Shown one piece after another: positions 53,035-61,891 of a DNA stretch of 64,000 bases; the stretch's first letter is position 1, and every line of letters starts with the position of its first letter. The notes beneath the pieces were generated by a model that did no database searches, was not told the origin of the DNA, and worked only from the letters and a program-made list of their open reading frames with translations. The DNA is taken from positions 496,001 through 560,000 of the forward strand of contig NZ_JAHRID010000003.1 of NCBI RefSeq assembly GCF_019100565.1, written 5' to 3'. A program made the position numbers and the translations under genes. This DNA comes from Arsukibacterium indicum. Lineage in GTDB: Bacteria > Pseudomonadota > Gammaproteobacteria > Enterobacterales > Alteromonadaceae.

Positions 53035-54351
53035 ATGCCTGATCTGAAAACAGCTGCCATTGCCAATACCCTGCCCCGTCACCTGAGCCTGGTCGGCCTT
53101 TGGCTGCTGGTGGTAAATGGCTTAATCGGCGCCGGCATTTTCGGCTTACCAGGTGGCGCCGCAAAACTAGCCGGCGAATACAGCCCGCTGATTTATCTGT
53201 TCTGTGCCCTGCTTATTCTGCCCATTCTGCTTTGTATGGCCGAACTGGCCAGTTACTTTCGCGGTAGTGGTGGCCCGGTGCGATATGGCACTGCGGCCTT
53301 CGGCCCATTTATTGGGTTTCAGGCGGGATGGTTGTATTACATTGCCCGGCTGGTGTCTTTTGCTGCCAATACGGTTTTGTTGGTCGACAGTATTGCTTAC
53401 TTCTGGCCGGCCGCCACGGCCGGTATTAATCGCAGCATTCTGCTCGTTATTATCATCAGCTGCCTGACCCTGCTAAATGTTATCGGCTCGGTGCGCGCGA
53501 TGCGCTCGTTAGCACTGCTGACCGTGCTAAAATTTGCTGTTTTACTGTTACTGGTAGTGGCCGGCACGGCTTATCTGGGCGGTCAGATATTGCCAACCTT
53601 TAATCCGGCCAATGTGTTCAGTAGCCCCTATGATATCGGCGGCGCGACCTTACTGCTGATTTACGCTTTTGTCGGCTTTGAATCAGTTGTGGTGCCGGCC
53701 GGGGAAGCAAAAAACCCGGCGCGTGATATGCCAAGGGCGCTGCTCCTGGGCTTGCTGCTGGTTACCTTACTCTATGTTGGCATTCAGCTGGTCAGTGTAG
53801 CGGCGGTACCCAATATTGCCGACTCCAGCAGCCCACTGCTGGATGTCGCCGCCAGTTTTTACGGACAGGCGGGTGCGGTTGTGTTGATGCTGGGAGTGGT
53901 GGCGTCGGTGGCCGCTAACTTACTCGGCGCCATATTCTCAACCCCCCGTGCCAGCTTCGCGCTGGCTGAAGATGGCAGCCTGCCACGCTGGTTTGCTGCC
54001 GTCCAGCCCCGTTTTTTAACCCCGGCTAATTCCATTATATTTTTTGGCGTGCTAGCGATGTTGTTAACCTTATATGGCTCGTTTTTATGGCTGGCTGCCG
54101 CGACTGTGGTGTCGCGCATACTGTTATACGGTCTTACCTGCGCCGCCGTGCCGGTGCTGCGGCCAAAACTGGCTGCAAGCGACAGCTTTGTGCTGCCACT
54201 GGGCTATACCATTCCGCTGCTGGGCCTGGCCGCCTGTGGCTGGCTGGCGTTACAGGTGAGTGTGTCTTCGTTGCTGGCGACAGCATTGTTTGTGCTACTG
54301 GGCACCGCGCTTTACTTTCTGGCGCGCTGGCAGGCCAAGCCCGGAAAATAG
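53035..54351 (+). CDS. APC-superfamily amino-acid permease
   Basis: 438 residues from ATG 53035; a GTG frame at 52978 adds 19 unlikely residues. About 12 transmembrane helices begin with the family signature LIGAGIFGLPGGAA (unwound TM1 with G-A-G-I-F). The TM6 signature FVGFESVVVPAGEAKNPARDMPRA is also present, so it is a typical APC uptake or exchange permease for amino acids or polyamines at the inner membrane. The substrate cannot be assigned. It is followed by 92 bases before the DarB-like operon. Confidence 0.88.
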   Translation: MPDLKTAAIANTLPRHLSLVGLWLLVVNGLIGAGIFGLPGGAAKLAGEYSPLIYLFCALLILPILLCMAELASYFRGSGGPVRYGTAAFGPFIGFQAGWLYYIARLVSFAANTVLLVDSIAYFWPAATAGINRSILLVIIISCLTLLNVIGSVRAMRSLALLTVLKFAVLLLLVVAGTAYLGGQILPTFNPANVFSSPYDIGGATLLLIYAFVGFESVVVPAGEAKNPARDMPRALLLGLLLVTLLYVGIQLVSVAAVPNIADSSSPLLDVAASFYGQAGAVVLMLGVVASVAANLLGAIFSTPRASFALAEDGSLPRWFAAVQPRFLTPANSIIFFGVLAMLLTLYGSFLWLAAATVVSRILLYGLTCAAVPVLRPKLAASDSFVLPLGYTIPLLGLAACGWLALQVSVSSLLATALFVLLGTALYFLARWQAKPGK

Positions 54352-54443
54352 CCTCTACAGGTTAGGTAGCGGCTTTATAAAGTAATCTACAAACCATTAA
54401 CCTTAAGATATAGTAACCGGCAGTCTTTCACAGCAACAGGAGT

Positions 54444-55019
54444 GTGGTGTTGCAAACCAGCCAGTTATTAATTCAGCTTATGCTGTATGTGTTTTTACCG
54501 CTGTGGGGTATTGCCGGTTTTGTTGACTGGTGCTGCCACCGGGCCACCCGCATTGAATACACTTCAGGCCTGCGTGAATCGCTTATCCACTCATTAATGG
54601 GTATTCAGATGGCGGTGCCGATCCTGTTATGCCTGCTATTTCAGGTTAATGTGCTGATTATGTTGATTTGCATTGTGGCCTGGCTGGCACATGAAGCCGT
54701 AGCCCATTACGATGTGCATTATGCAGCGCCCAAGCGTCATATCAGTGTATGGGAAATGCATGCTCATAACTATCTGGCGACCCTGCCGTTGTATATGTTG
54801 CTGCTGATCATTGTTATTAACTACCCGGTTTTTATAAAGCTGATAAGCTTTGACTGGCAGGGTGAGTTCACCCTGCAACGAATGCCCTATGCTCATGGTG
54901 GTGATACTTACCTGCCTTATTATCTGGGCTTTATGGCGGTGGTCTGTGTACTGCCGTATCTGGAAGAAAACCTGCGCTGTTTATTTACTGCGTTAAAGCA
55001 TCCGCAGGTAAAACTATGA
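54444..55019 (+). CDS. His-rich integral membrane protein, possible fatty-acid hydroxylase-like oxygenase
   Basis: 191 residues, four or five transmembrane helices. Conserved-looking His clusters: H32 in DWCCHR, HEAVAHYDVHYAAP (H83, H88, H92), RHISVWEMHAHN (H99, H106, H108). The spacing recalls the diiron His boxes of membrane fatty-acid hydroxylases and desaturases, but I do not recognise the exact family. Start is GTG, GTG or TTG (54444, 54447, 54450), all behind AGGAG at 54438-54442; the TTG has the best spacing. The stop overlaps the next ATG (ATGA). It is the first gene of a coupled four-gene operon. Confidence 0.72.
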   Translation: MVLQTSQLLIQLMLYVFLPLWGIAGFVDWCCHRATRIEYTSGLRESLIHSLMGIQMAVPILLCLLFQVNVLIMLICIVAWLAHEAVAHYDVHYAAPKRHISVWEMHAHNYLATLPLYMLLLIIVINYPVFIKLISFDWQGEFTLQRMPYAHGGDTYLPYYLGFMAVVCVLPYLEENLRCLFTALKHPQVKL

Positions 55020-56122
55020 GCGTGTTTATTACCTGTAGCGGCCATTTTTTACCTGGCCCGCCGATAACTAATGATCAGATGGAGCCACTACTGGGTTTAG
55101 TGCACGGCAAACCCAGTCGTTTAAAGCGGCGTATTCTGCAGTCAAATGGTATTAAAACCCGCCACTATGCTATTGATGCCAACCACAACACCACTATTTC
55201 CAATGCCGGCATGGCAGCGAAAGCGGCCGAGCATTGCTTAAGTGAGAGCTTTCTCGGTAAACGACAGATAAAAATGCTTAGCGCCGCTACCAGTCAGGGC
55301 GATGTGGTGTTGCCCGGTTTTGGCTCGATGCTGCAGGCCGAGCTTGGCCTGAGCGATATTGAACTGCATAGCAGCCATGGCATTTGCTCCAGCAGCATGA
55401 TGGCGTTAAAAGCCGCCTATACCAATCTGTTAGCTGGTGAACAGACTAACGCCTTAGTGGTGGCCAGCGAGCTAACCTCGCGCCTGTTTAAAGCGAGCCG
55501 CTATGAGGCTGCCGGTAGCGAGCTGGATTTTAATGCCGAGTTTTTACGCTGGATGCTGTCTGACGGCGCCGGTGCGCTGCTACTGGAGAACCAACCCCGG
55601 GGCAAATGTTTCCGGGTAGATTGGATCCGCAGTTTTTCCCATGCCGATGCCTACCCGGTTTGTATGAGCGTGGGTTACCCCGGCAACAGCAGCGATAGCC
55701 GTAGCTGGCAGGATTATGCCACCTATGCTGAGGCCGAAGCGGCTGGTGCTTTGCTTATCCGGCAGGATGTGCGACTGCTAGAAAATATCGTTAAGCTGGG
55801 GGTCGATGGCTATTTGCGCTTGATCAGCGAAGGCCGGGTGCAACCTGCTCAGGTTGACCATGTATTGTGTCATTATTCGTCGCATTATTTTCGCGGCAAA
55901 ATTTTCGATATGATGCAACGCGCCGGCGTTGGAATTGCTGAAGATAAATGGTACAGCAACCTGTATAGCCGTGGTAACACCGGCTGCGCGTCTATTTTTA
56001 TTATGCTGGACGAGTTTCGCCGCAGCCAGCCACATCAGGTGGGTGACACTATCTTGTGTATGGTGCCGGAAAGTGGTCGTTTTAATAATGCCTATATGCA
56101 GTTAACCGTGGTGGAGGCGTAA
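55016..56122 (+). CDS. StlD/DarB-like beta-ketoacyl synthase III-family enzyme
   Basis: 368 residues, thiolase fold of the KAS III/FabH type with the catalytic triad C124 (HGICSSSMMA), H286 (CHYSSHYF) and N321 (SRGNTGCAS). The HGICSSS nucleophile region and YSNLYSRGNTG fit the StlD/DarB group, which makes dialkylresorcinol-type products or their 1,3-dione precursors by condensing beta-ketoacyl units. The reaction here is inferred. No aromatase DarA or DarC is adjacent; instead diiron-type oxygenase candidates lie on both sides. It overlaps the upstream stop by 4 bases and abuts the next start. Confidence 0.85.
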   Translation: MSVFITCSGHFLPGPPITNDQMEPLLGLVHGKPSRLKRRILQSNGIKTRHYAIDANHNTTISNAGMAAKAAEHCLSESFLGKRQIKMLSAATSQGDVVLPGFGSMLQAELGLSDIELHSSHGICSSSMMALKAAYTNLLAGEQTNALVVASELTSRLFKASRYEAAGSELDFNAEFLRWMLSDGAGALLLENQPRGKCFRVDWIRSFSHADAYPVCMSVGYPGNSSDSRSWQDYATYAEAEAAGALLIRQDVRLLENIVKLGVDGYLRLISEGRVQPAQVDHVLCHYSSHYFRGKIFDMMQRAGVGIAEDKWYSNLYSRGNTGCASIFIMLDEFRRSQPHQVGDTILCMVPESGRFNNAYMQLTVVEA

Positions 56123-56809
56123 ATGACAGAGCAGGTATTAAGCCCGCAGGGCCAGCAATGCTTACAGGCATTAATGCGGGTCTGGTTTGAATTTGAACGC
56201 CAGCTTGGCCGGGTGCCTTTGTTGCAGCGATTAGACCGGGGCCAGTTCAGTAAAGCCGATTATTGCCAGTTACTAATAAACTGGCGTCAGCAGGTAATTG
56301 AAGGCTCACGTTGGATCAGCCGCTGCGCATCCAGTTTTGATCGCGACTATAGCGATGTGCGCTCAGTCATTATCGGCCACGCCCGCGAAGAGCACCGCGA
56401 CTATGAAATGCTGGAGCAGGACTATGTTGCTGCTGGTGGCGCGCTTACCGATATTCAAAAAGCAGCGCGTAATATTGGTACCGAAGCCTTACATGGTTTT
56501 CTTATGTACCGGGCCAGTCAGAGCAACCCGGTCGATTTAGTGGGCGCCATGTGGATAATTGAAGGCTTAGGCCAGAAAATGGCCAGCGACTGGGCAGCCC
56601 AAATCGACAAAAGTACCGGTGGTGATGGCAGCTTTACCCGCTTTATGCGTTACCACGGTGCCAATGATGATGATCACTTACAAAAACTGTATCAGTTGCT
56701 CGACAGGCTTTGCCAGAATCCGTCGCAACTTGCCGCCATAGTGCGCACCGCCCGGGTTACTGCCAGGCTGTATTGCCTGCAACTGGAAGAGGTTGATAAT
56801 GAATACTAG
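56123..56809 (+). CDS. Haem-oxygenase-like diiron protein (TenA/HDO superfamily)
   Basis: 228 residues, all helical. Candidate metal ligands are spread over the helices: E60, HAREEHRDYE (H86, E90, H91), E147 in MWIIEGLG, and HGANDDDHL (H178, D182-184, H185). This layout fits the haem-oxygenase-like diiron oxidase/oxygenase family, which in other pathways makes alkenes, nitro groups or N-hydroxy groups. The substrate may be the DarB-like product, which is inference. It begins at the base after the ketosynthase stop and overlaps the next gene by 11 bases. Confidence 0.82.
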   Translation: MTEQVLSPQGQQCLQALMRVWFEFERQLGRVPLLQRLDRGQFSKADYCQLLINWRQQVIEGSRWISRCASSFDRDYSDVRSVIIGHAREEHRDYEMLEQDYVAAGGALTDIQKAARNIGTEALHGFLMYRASQSNPVDLVGAMWIIEGLGQKMASDWAAQIDKSTGGDGSFTRFMRYHGANDDDHLQKLYQLLDRLCQNPSQLAAIVRTARVTARLYCLQLEEVDNEY

Positions 56810-57668
56810 CCGAAAATCTGAGCCCAGCGCTTACCTCAAGGCCATTGCCAACGATAATTCGTTGCCAATTGAGCAGGCAGCGCTGGATTTATGGCTGAAA
56901 GACTTACAAAACCCTCTGCGCTGGGGAGTGCGGCCGTTACTGCAGTTTATTTTCGGCATTTTGCTGCATATTATCTGGTTTTTTAAACGGCTGCCGTTAC
57001 CGCAATTCAGCGCCCACACTAGCTTACAAAAGCTGATTTGCTGGTTTTGCACCCATTTTGTCAGTAAAGAAGCGAATTTGCTGATCCTGCGCCATTACGC
57101 AACCGAATCGAATGTATTAAATTTTCTGGCGGCCAACAGCCCCAATACCGAATTCAACCCGGTACAACTTTATCCGAAAAGCATTAGTGATATGCAACAA
57201 GCCAGCTTTGTTGAGCATGATCAGGAGCTGTTCCGCTTATTTGGCGAGCTGGGCAGCTGGCACCATCCGGCACAGCCGTTAAAAGCAGACGAGCTTAACT
57301 GGCAGCACTGGCAACCGGTTGATATGGAACAGTTTCAGCTAAAAGAAAAACGCAGCCAATGGCTCGATTTCGAAAGTGCCCATGCGTTGTTTATGTGTTT
57401 ATTCTGTTTATTGTTAACCCGTGAACAATACCGCGATGCCATTAATGGCTTTAACCTTGATCAGTCTATTGCCATTAGGATTGGCGATTTAATCGGCGAG
57501 CCCAAACTGGCCGAAATGGCCTATAACAAATACCCGCATTATTTGGTCGGGCCATGGAATTTAGGCCAGCGCTTTTTAATGCACGGTTTTTTCACTGAAC
57601 AGTTGTATGCCTATCTGGAACAACGCCGGCTGAAAGCTCACAATCAGCTTGCTTCTTCAGAAAATTAA
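56799..57668 (+). CDS. Uncharacterised protein, last gene of the DarB-like operon
   Basis: 289 residues from ATG 56799 (GGAAGAGG 6 bases upstream), inside the end of the diiron gene. An N-terminal soluble segment is followed by a hydrophobic stretch (about 45-65, LLQFIFGILLHIIWFFKRLP). The rest is mixed helical with many His, Trp and Phe (LGSWHHPAQPL, LNWQHWQPVDM, CLFCLLLT). No family or catalytic motif recognised. Its exact coupling suggests it belongs to the same pathway. The stop overlaps that of convergent yjjX by 4 bases. Confidence 0.72.
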   Translation: MNTSRKSEPSAYLKAIANDNSLPIEQAALDLWLKDLQNPLRWGVRPLLQFIFGILLHIIWFFKRLPLPQFSAHTSLQKLICWFCTHFVSKEANLLILRHYATESNVLNFLAANSPNTEFNPVQLYPKSISDMQQASFVEHDQELFRLFGELGSWHHPAQPLKADELNWQHWQPVDMEQFQLKEKRSQWLDFESAHALFMCLFCLLLTREQYRDAINGFNLDQSIAIRIGDLIGEPKLAEMAYNKYPHYLVGPWNLGQRFLMHGFFTEQLYAYLEQRRLKAHNQLASSEN

Positions 57669-58177
57669 AAACGCTGTGGGTTTAAAAACGGGATCAGCGC
57701 CAGGGTCAGCGCTTGCTGATACACGCTGGCCCTGCTTAAGTGGTTGTGGGTCAGCAGGCCAATAGCACCACCGGCTTGCTTAATATTAGTGGTACCAAAT
57801 AGCTGGTCCATGGCATCACCCAGTTGCAAGCCCTCTGCCAGCAAATGCAGCGCCTCCGGCGGCAACATCAGACTGGCTGACCGTGCTTTACCAAGTTTGC
57901 CGTTATGCTCAATCAGCATCCAGGCAAAGGTCATATCAATATCCAGGCCGGCTTCAATTGCCACATAATAATCAGCTGCGATTTGCAGCTTCAGTGCCTG
58001 TAAGCGGTTTTGCGCACCAAGTAAGGTTTCAGCACTGGTTAGCGGTTGCTCGGCAACACCCGAGGCCACCGCATAGCCGCTGACTTTAATAGTTTGCTCG
58101 GGAAAGTTGCTTTTAAAGCATTGTTTTACCGCATTAATTTTGGCCGGGTTGGCCGACGCCACAGCAATAGTCCACAT
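57665..58177 (-). CDS. yjjX: Inosine/xanthosine triphosphatase
   Basis: 170 residues of the YjjX/Maf-Ham1-like NTPase family. SANPAKINAVKQCF at 9-22 holds the substrate-binding Asn and Lys, and SGVAEQPLTSAET, YYVAIEAGLD and GAIGLLTHNHLSR are conserved blocks. The enzyme hydrolyses ITP/XTP to remove deaminated purine nucleotides. Length is normal. It is convergent with the DarB-like operon and divergent from no close gene; 75 bases separate it from the membrane protein gene upstream. Confidence 0.92.
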   Translation of the reverse strand: MWTIAVASANPAKINAVKQCFKSNFPEQTIKVSGYAVASGVAEQPLTSAETLLGAQNRLQALKLQIAADYYVAIEAGLDIDMTFAWMLIEHNGKLGKARSASLMLPPEALHLLAEGLQLGDAMDQLFGTTNIKQAGGAIGLLTHNHLSRASVYQQALTLALIPFLNPQRF

Positions 58178-58251
58178 AATAAAAGTATGTTTTGGTTAAG
58201 ATAGCCGTTATGTAACATGCCAGTGTGGCTAACTCAACTATTCAAACCAAC

Positions 58252-58851
58252 TCAACTACCTTTTGCTGAAGCCTTACGCTGCTTCAATTCATTCTCCTTT
58301 TGCAAAAACTGCATTTTAGCGTCTCGCTGTTTTTCCCTTGCGTTTAGATGTTGTGCTACTTGCGCTGTCTCATCTGCAGTGCCGCGAACGATAATCCGCC
58401 TTACATCGTTATCGAAACATAAGGCTTCGTTCTTAGTCCAGGCTTGCATCGTGACCCGATTGGTTAACAACGTAAGCGAAGGGCAAGGCTGGTAACCTGC
58501 ATATTCTGCCCTACTATCCCAATACGCGTTAATAACGAAACTACCAATAAATGCTAAGCCTAAACCCGCTAACACGCCTATTGCAGTGATCTTACCATTG
58601 TCAGCAGATAACCGTTGCTGCCTAAGTGCGCGCCACAGTCGGTTTGCGGCATAGCCAAGCATAAACACCAGAGCCAGCAGAGCACCTGGTAAATAACCAT
58701 GAAAGCTACTTAGTACGATAAGGGGCTTGATGCTACTAATCTCAGCTAATTGGGTTTGCAGCGAGTAAAGTAGTGTCCAAGTGCACGCAATCAGCAGAAT
58801 GCCGAAAAAAAACAAGGCAATAATGTCTTTAAATATAGATTGTTGATTCAT
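58252..58851 (-). CDS. Membrane protein, possible immunity partner of the upstream gene
   Basis: 199 residues with three predicted transmembrane helices (about 8-30, 45-70 and 87-110), then a periplasmic or cytoplasmic domain with two Cys (CPSLTLLTNRV, LCFDNDVRRIIVRGT) and a charged coiled-coil end. No family recognised. It overlaps the upstream gene by 4 bases (ATGA-type). A hydrophobic toxin-like protein followed by a small multi-pass membrane protein is the pattern of pore-forming effector/immunity pairs. That reading is inference. Confidence 0.65.
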   Translation of the reverse strand: MNQQSIFKDIIALFFFGILLIACTWTLLYSLQTQLAEISSIKPLIVLSSFHGYLPGALLALVFMLGYAANRLWRALRQQRLSADNGKITAIGVLAGLGLAFIGSFVINAYWDSRAEYAGYQPCPSLTLLTNRVTMQAWTKNEALCFDNDVRRIIVRGTADETAQVAQHLNAREKQRDAKMQFLQKENELKQRKASAKGS

Positions 58852-59759
58852 CGTACTACCGGAATGCCATTAAACCTGCGCAGTAAGCCAGAGATATAGC
58901 TACGAACATGTGATTCTAATTGCCGACGCACAGCATGACCTGTTGATTGAATAATGTAATAAACACCGTCACGGAAATCGTTCTTTACATTCCTTTCTGC
59001 ACGCTCCAAATGGTCAATAATTGCTTTGGTGATGCCAAAATGGTTGTCTAACGCATATAACGCCCCGGCTACTAGAATACCCGCCACTATTGCTGCACCC
59101 AGCGGCAGAATAGCAATGGTGGCTGCACTACCCGCAAAATACATTCCTGCAGCATAGCCCGCAGCACCGGAGATAACCGCTTTGACGATATCTGTGCTGA
59201 CATTTGCAATCCAATTAGTCCAACGAAATTCATCATTCAGCACCCAATCTACTGAGTTGAGTGTAACAGAGAAAATCACAGAGACGATGAAACCGCCTCT
59301 GGCTGATGCGCGTAGTGCCTGACCGCCAACACCAATCTTCATCACTTTAGTATTTGTAGCCAAATAGCGGGTACCGGTAAGAATTCTCCGAAGTCCTGGC
59401 CTACCTTTGAAAATAACATATTGTTTGCCACCACGAGTATCGATGTAGTATCGGCCAAGTATACTACCAGAGCGTTTCATTTCACCCGCCAGCGCTACCA
59501 ACATTTTGCTATCTGTTGCAGCAGAAATCATATTTGAGCCAAATGCTCGGCCCGCTTGTTCAAGAGCTTCAATTAGTTTGACGCCAGTAATTTGCTCGAA
59601 AGAAGATTCAATCTGTTGTTGGCTCTTCCCTTTACTTCTTTGCTCAGCCACCCAAAGTTCAACTAACTCACGGCAATCCTGTACATAAATATCATGTTGA
59701 TTTTCATTAAAAGCCGTTTCAAGCTGAGTGCGGCTGGTATGCGGGTGTGGTCGCATCAT
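58848..59759 (-). CDS. Protein with colicin-like hydrophobic region, candidate membrane-active toxin
   Basis: 303 residues from ATG 59759 (AGGGA upstream); a frame to 59879 lacks support. There is no signal peptide. The N-terminal half is soluble and charged. Residues from about 155 carry GGFIVSVIFSVTLNSVDWVL, then a long Ala/Gly/Ile hydrophobic hairpin (ISGAAGYAAGMYF, AATIAILPLGAAIVAGILVA), and finally an amphipathic basic tail. This order resembles pore-forming colicins and membrane-disrupting type VI effectors. A housekeeping membrane protein is the alternative. No VgrG, PAAR or Hcp gene is present in the window. Confidence 0.6.
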   Translation of the reverse strand: MMRPHPHTSRTQLETAFNENQHDIYVQDCRELVELWVAEQRSKGKSQQQIESSFEQITGVKLIEALEQAGRAFGSNMISAATDSKMLVALAGEMKRSGSILGRYYIDTRGGKQYVIFKGRPGLRRILTGTRYLATNTKVMKIGVGGQALRASARGGFIVSVIFSVTLNSVDWVLNDEFRWTNWIANVSTDIVKAVISGAAGYAAGMYFAGSAATIAILPLGAAIVAGILVAGALYALDNHFGITKAIIDHLERAERNVKNDFRDGVYYIIQSTGHAVRRQLESHVRSYISGLLRRFNGIPVVR

Positions 59760-60004
59760 GATAGTGTCGTCCCTGATCGTTGCATATATTAATAAAACGT
59801 TATTAAAGCATCTCATTTTAGATTTCGCAATACTAAAATTAAGCTTCGTCAGGTATTGCAGCCGCAAAGTTATAACCATTTTTGCAACAGTTCACCGCTT
59901 ACTATCGGCGTTGTGTCTGTTGTTGCCAGAAGAGGTTAGTAAATTGAACTATGGTTGATGTTTGGTATGCCCGTTTAAACAGAGCTAATTAACAGGAGTT
60001 TGGT

Positions 60005-61042
60005 TTGAAATACTGCAGCTTTTTATTAGGTTTTATCGCCTTACTATTTGTCAGCGCCTGGCCGGTTAACGGCGCTAAGCCAGAGGCAAGCGGGCAGCCT
60101 GTTTATGGCCCGCGGCTGGAGGGTTTCACTTATCCTTACCCGGTGCAATATTTTGAATTGCAGAGCCAGCAACAAAAACTGGAAATGGCTTTTTTAGATG
60201 TGCCTGCCGCGGCAGGTACGGCTAATGGTAAAACCATTGTACTCATGCACGGCAAAAACTTTTGCGCCGCGACCTGGGGTGGCAGCATTAAAGCGCTGAG
60301 TGCAGCGGGCTACCGGGTTATAGCACCTGATCAGATAGGCTTTTGTAAATCGTCTAAACCCCAGCAGTATCAGTTTAGTTTCCATCAGTTGGCGGCGAAT
60401 ACCAAAGCACTGCTGGACCAGCTGAAAATTAATAACGTCGCGGTAATGGGCCACTCAATGGGCGGCATGCTGGCCACCCGTTTTGCACTACAATATCCGG
60501 ACATCACAGACACGCTGGTTATGGTGAACCGTATTGGCCTGGAAGACTGGAAAGCACTGGGTGTGCCTTATCGGACCATTGACGAGTGGTATCAGCGCGC
60601 ATTGAACACCTCTGCCAATGGCATTCGCAATTACCAGCGTAATACCTACTATGCCGGTCAGTGGCGCGATGATTTTGAGCCCTGGGTACAAATGCAGGCC
60701 GGTATGTTCCGCGGCGAAGGCCGCGAGCAGGTCGCCTGGAACTCAGCACTTACCGCCGATATGATCTTTACCCAGCCGGTAGTTTACGAATTCCCGCAAC
60801 TGAAAATGCCGGTGATATTGCTGATCGGCGATCAAGACAATACTGCGATAGGCAAAGATGCAGCACCAGAAGCGTTACGATCTACCCTGGGTAATTACGC
60901 CAAACTCGGCCCGGTTGCTGCCGCGGCCATTCCTAACGCAAACCTTATCCGCTTTGCCGATTTAGGCCATTCGCCCCATATTCAGGCACCCGAGCGTTTT
61001 CATCAGACGTTGTTGCAGGCGTTGGCAGCGGAAACGCAATAA
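60005..61042 (+). CDS. Exported alpha/beta hydrolase
   Basis: 345 residues with a signal peptide (cleaved near VNGAK). The fold has the oxyanion HG in LMHGKNFCAATW, nucleophile S151 in GHSMGGM, an acid in LLIGDQDNTAIG, and the final His in FADLGHSPHIQ. It resembles periplasmic lipase/epoxide-hydrolase or ester-hydrolase proteins, but the substrate is unknown. The ribosome site CAGGAG precedes a TTG start at 60005 (ttggtttgaaatac region), so the N-terminus is slightly uncertain. Apparently monocistronic, between the putative toxin pair and the HipA-like gene. Confidence 0.85.
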   Translation: MKYCSFLLGFIALLFVSAWPVNGAKPEASGQPVYGPRLEGFTYPYPVQYFELQSQQQKLEMAFLDVPAAAGTANGKTIVLMHGKNFCAATWGGSIKALSAAGYRVIAPDQIGFCKSSKPQQYQFSFHQLAANTKALLDQLKINNVAVMGHSMGGMLATRFALQYPDITDTLVMVNRIGLEDWKALGVPYRTIDEWYQRALNTSANGIRNYQRNTYYAGQWRDDFEPWVQMQAGMFRGEGREQVAWNSALTADMIFTQPVVYEFPQLKMPVILLIGDQDNTAIGKDAAPEALRSTLGNYAKLGPVAAAAIPNANLIRFADLGHSPHIQAPERFHQTLLQALAAETQ

Positions 61043-61171
61043 ATCAGCTGGCCTCCTTAACTGAACTCGTTTGGCTAAAACTCAAACCACTTGCTATAGC
61101 AACACTAACTGACTAAGTTAAAAGCTGTTTTTTAGTCCAGGAATTCAGAATAATTCGCATGGAGGGTTCCG

Positions 61172-61891
61172 GTGCTTGAAGTGATCGAAATTCAGCAAAA
61201 AGCCAGTCAGGGCAGAACTGAACCCTATTTATGTCGCTTATCTGACGACAAGCGTTATTATATAAAGGGACCACAGGCTGGGGCTAAAGGTCTGATCAAT
61301 GAAGCCGTTTGTGCATTTCTGGGTAGAGCTTTACAGTTGAGCTTGCCACCGCATTGCTGCGCTTTCTTGCCACAAGCTATACTGCGCTTTGACGACGCGG
61401 CCAGCCGTGTTTTAGGCGCAAGTGATAGCATGGTATTTGCTTCAGAACTGATACCTGACTTGCTAGAAGTAACACCAACCAGTGTGCTTAACATACCAGC
61501 GCATTACGCCCGAGATCTTTTTTTGTTTGATTACTGGATTAGAAATGAAGACCGCGCCATGACAGAAAACGGTGGCAACCCGAACTTATTTTATCGGGCA
61601 AGTTCCAATCAATATGTGGTGCTGGACCACAACCTTGCATTTGACAGCAGCTATAATTTTAATAGTAATGCGAACGTCCATTTGGCTTACAATGCCTGGT
61701 TCAGTGAACAACATGATGCGCTTTGGCGCACGCATTACAGCGCGAAACTAGCGATTGCGTTGCAAGGGCTTGCCCAGTATGCTGCGACTTTACCGGCCGC
61801 ATGGTTGGAAGAAGCGCCGGGGCATCTGGCAGAAATAAACAACGCACTATCTTTGTTTAATAGCGATGAATTTTGGGAGGTACTGATATGA
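61172..61891 (+). CDS. HipA-like protein kinase, short form
   Basis: 239 residues (full HipA is about 440). GTG start with GGAGGG upstream. Kinase-like features in order: YYIKG (K32), E44, DYWIRNEDRAMTENGGNPNLF with catalytic D127, and LDHNLAF with metal-binding D152. There is no N-terminal HipA subdomain 1 and no HipB antitoxin. HipA kinases phosphorylate GltX in E. coli; the target here is unknown. It overlaps the DUF3037 gene by 4 bases (ATGA). The two often travel together and probably act as a unit. Confidence 0.82.
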   Translation: MLEVIEIQQKASQGRTEPYLCRLSDDKRYYIKGPQAGAKGLINEAVCAFLGRALQLSLPPHCCAFLPQAILRFDDAASRVLGASDSMVFASELIPDLLEVTPTSVLNIPAHYARDLFLFDYWIRNEDRAMTENGGNPNLFYRASSNQYVVLDHNLAFDSSYNFNSNANVHLAYNAWFSEQHDALWRTHYSAKLAIALQGLAQYAATLPAAWLEEAPGHLAEINNALSLFNSDEFWEVLI

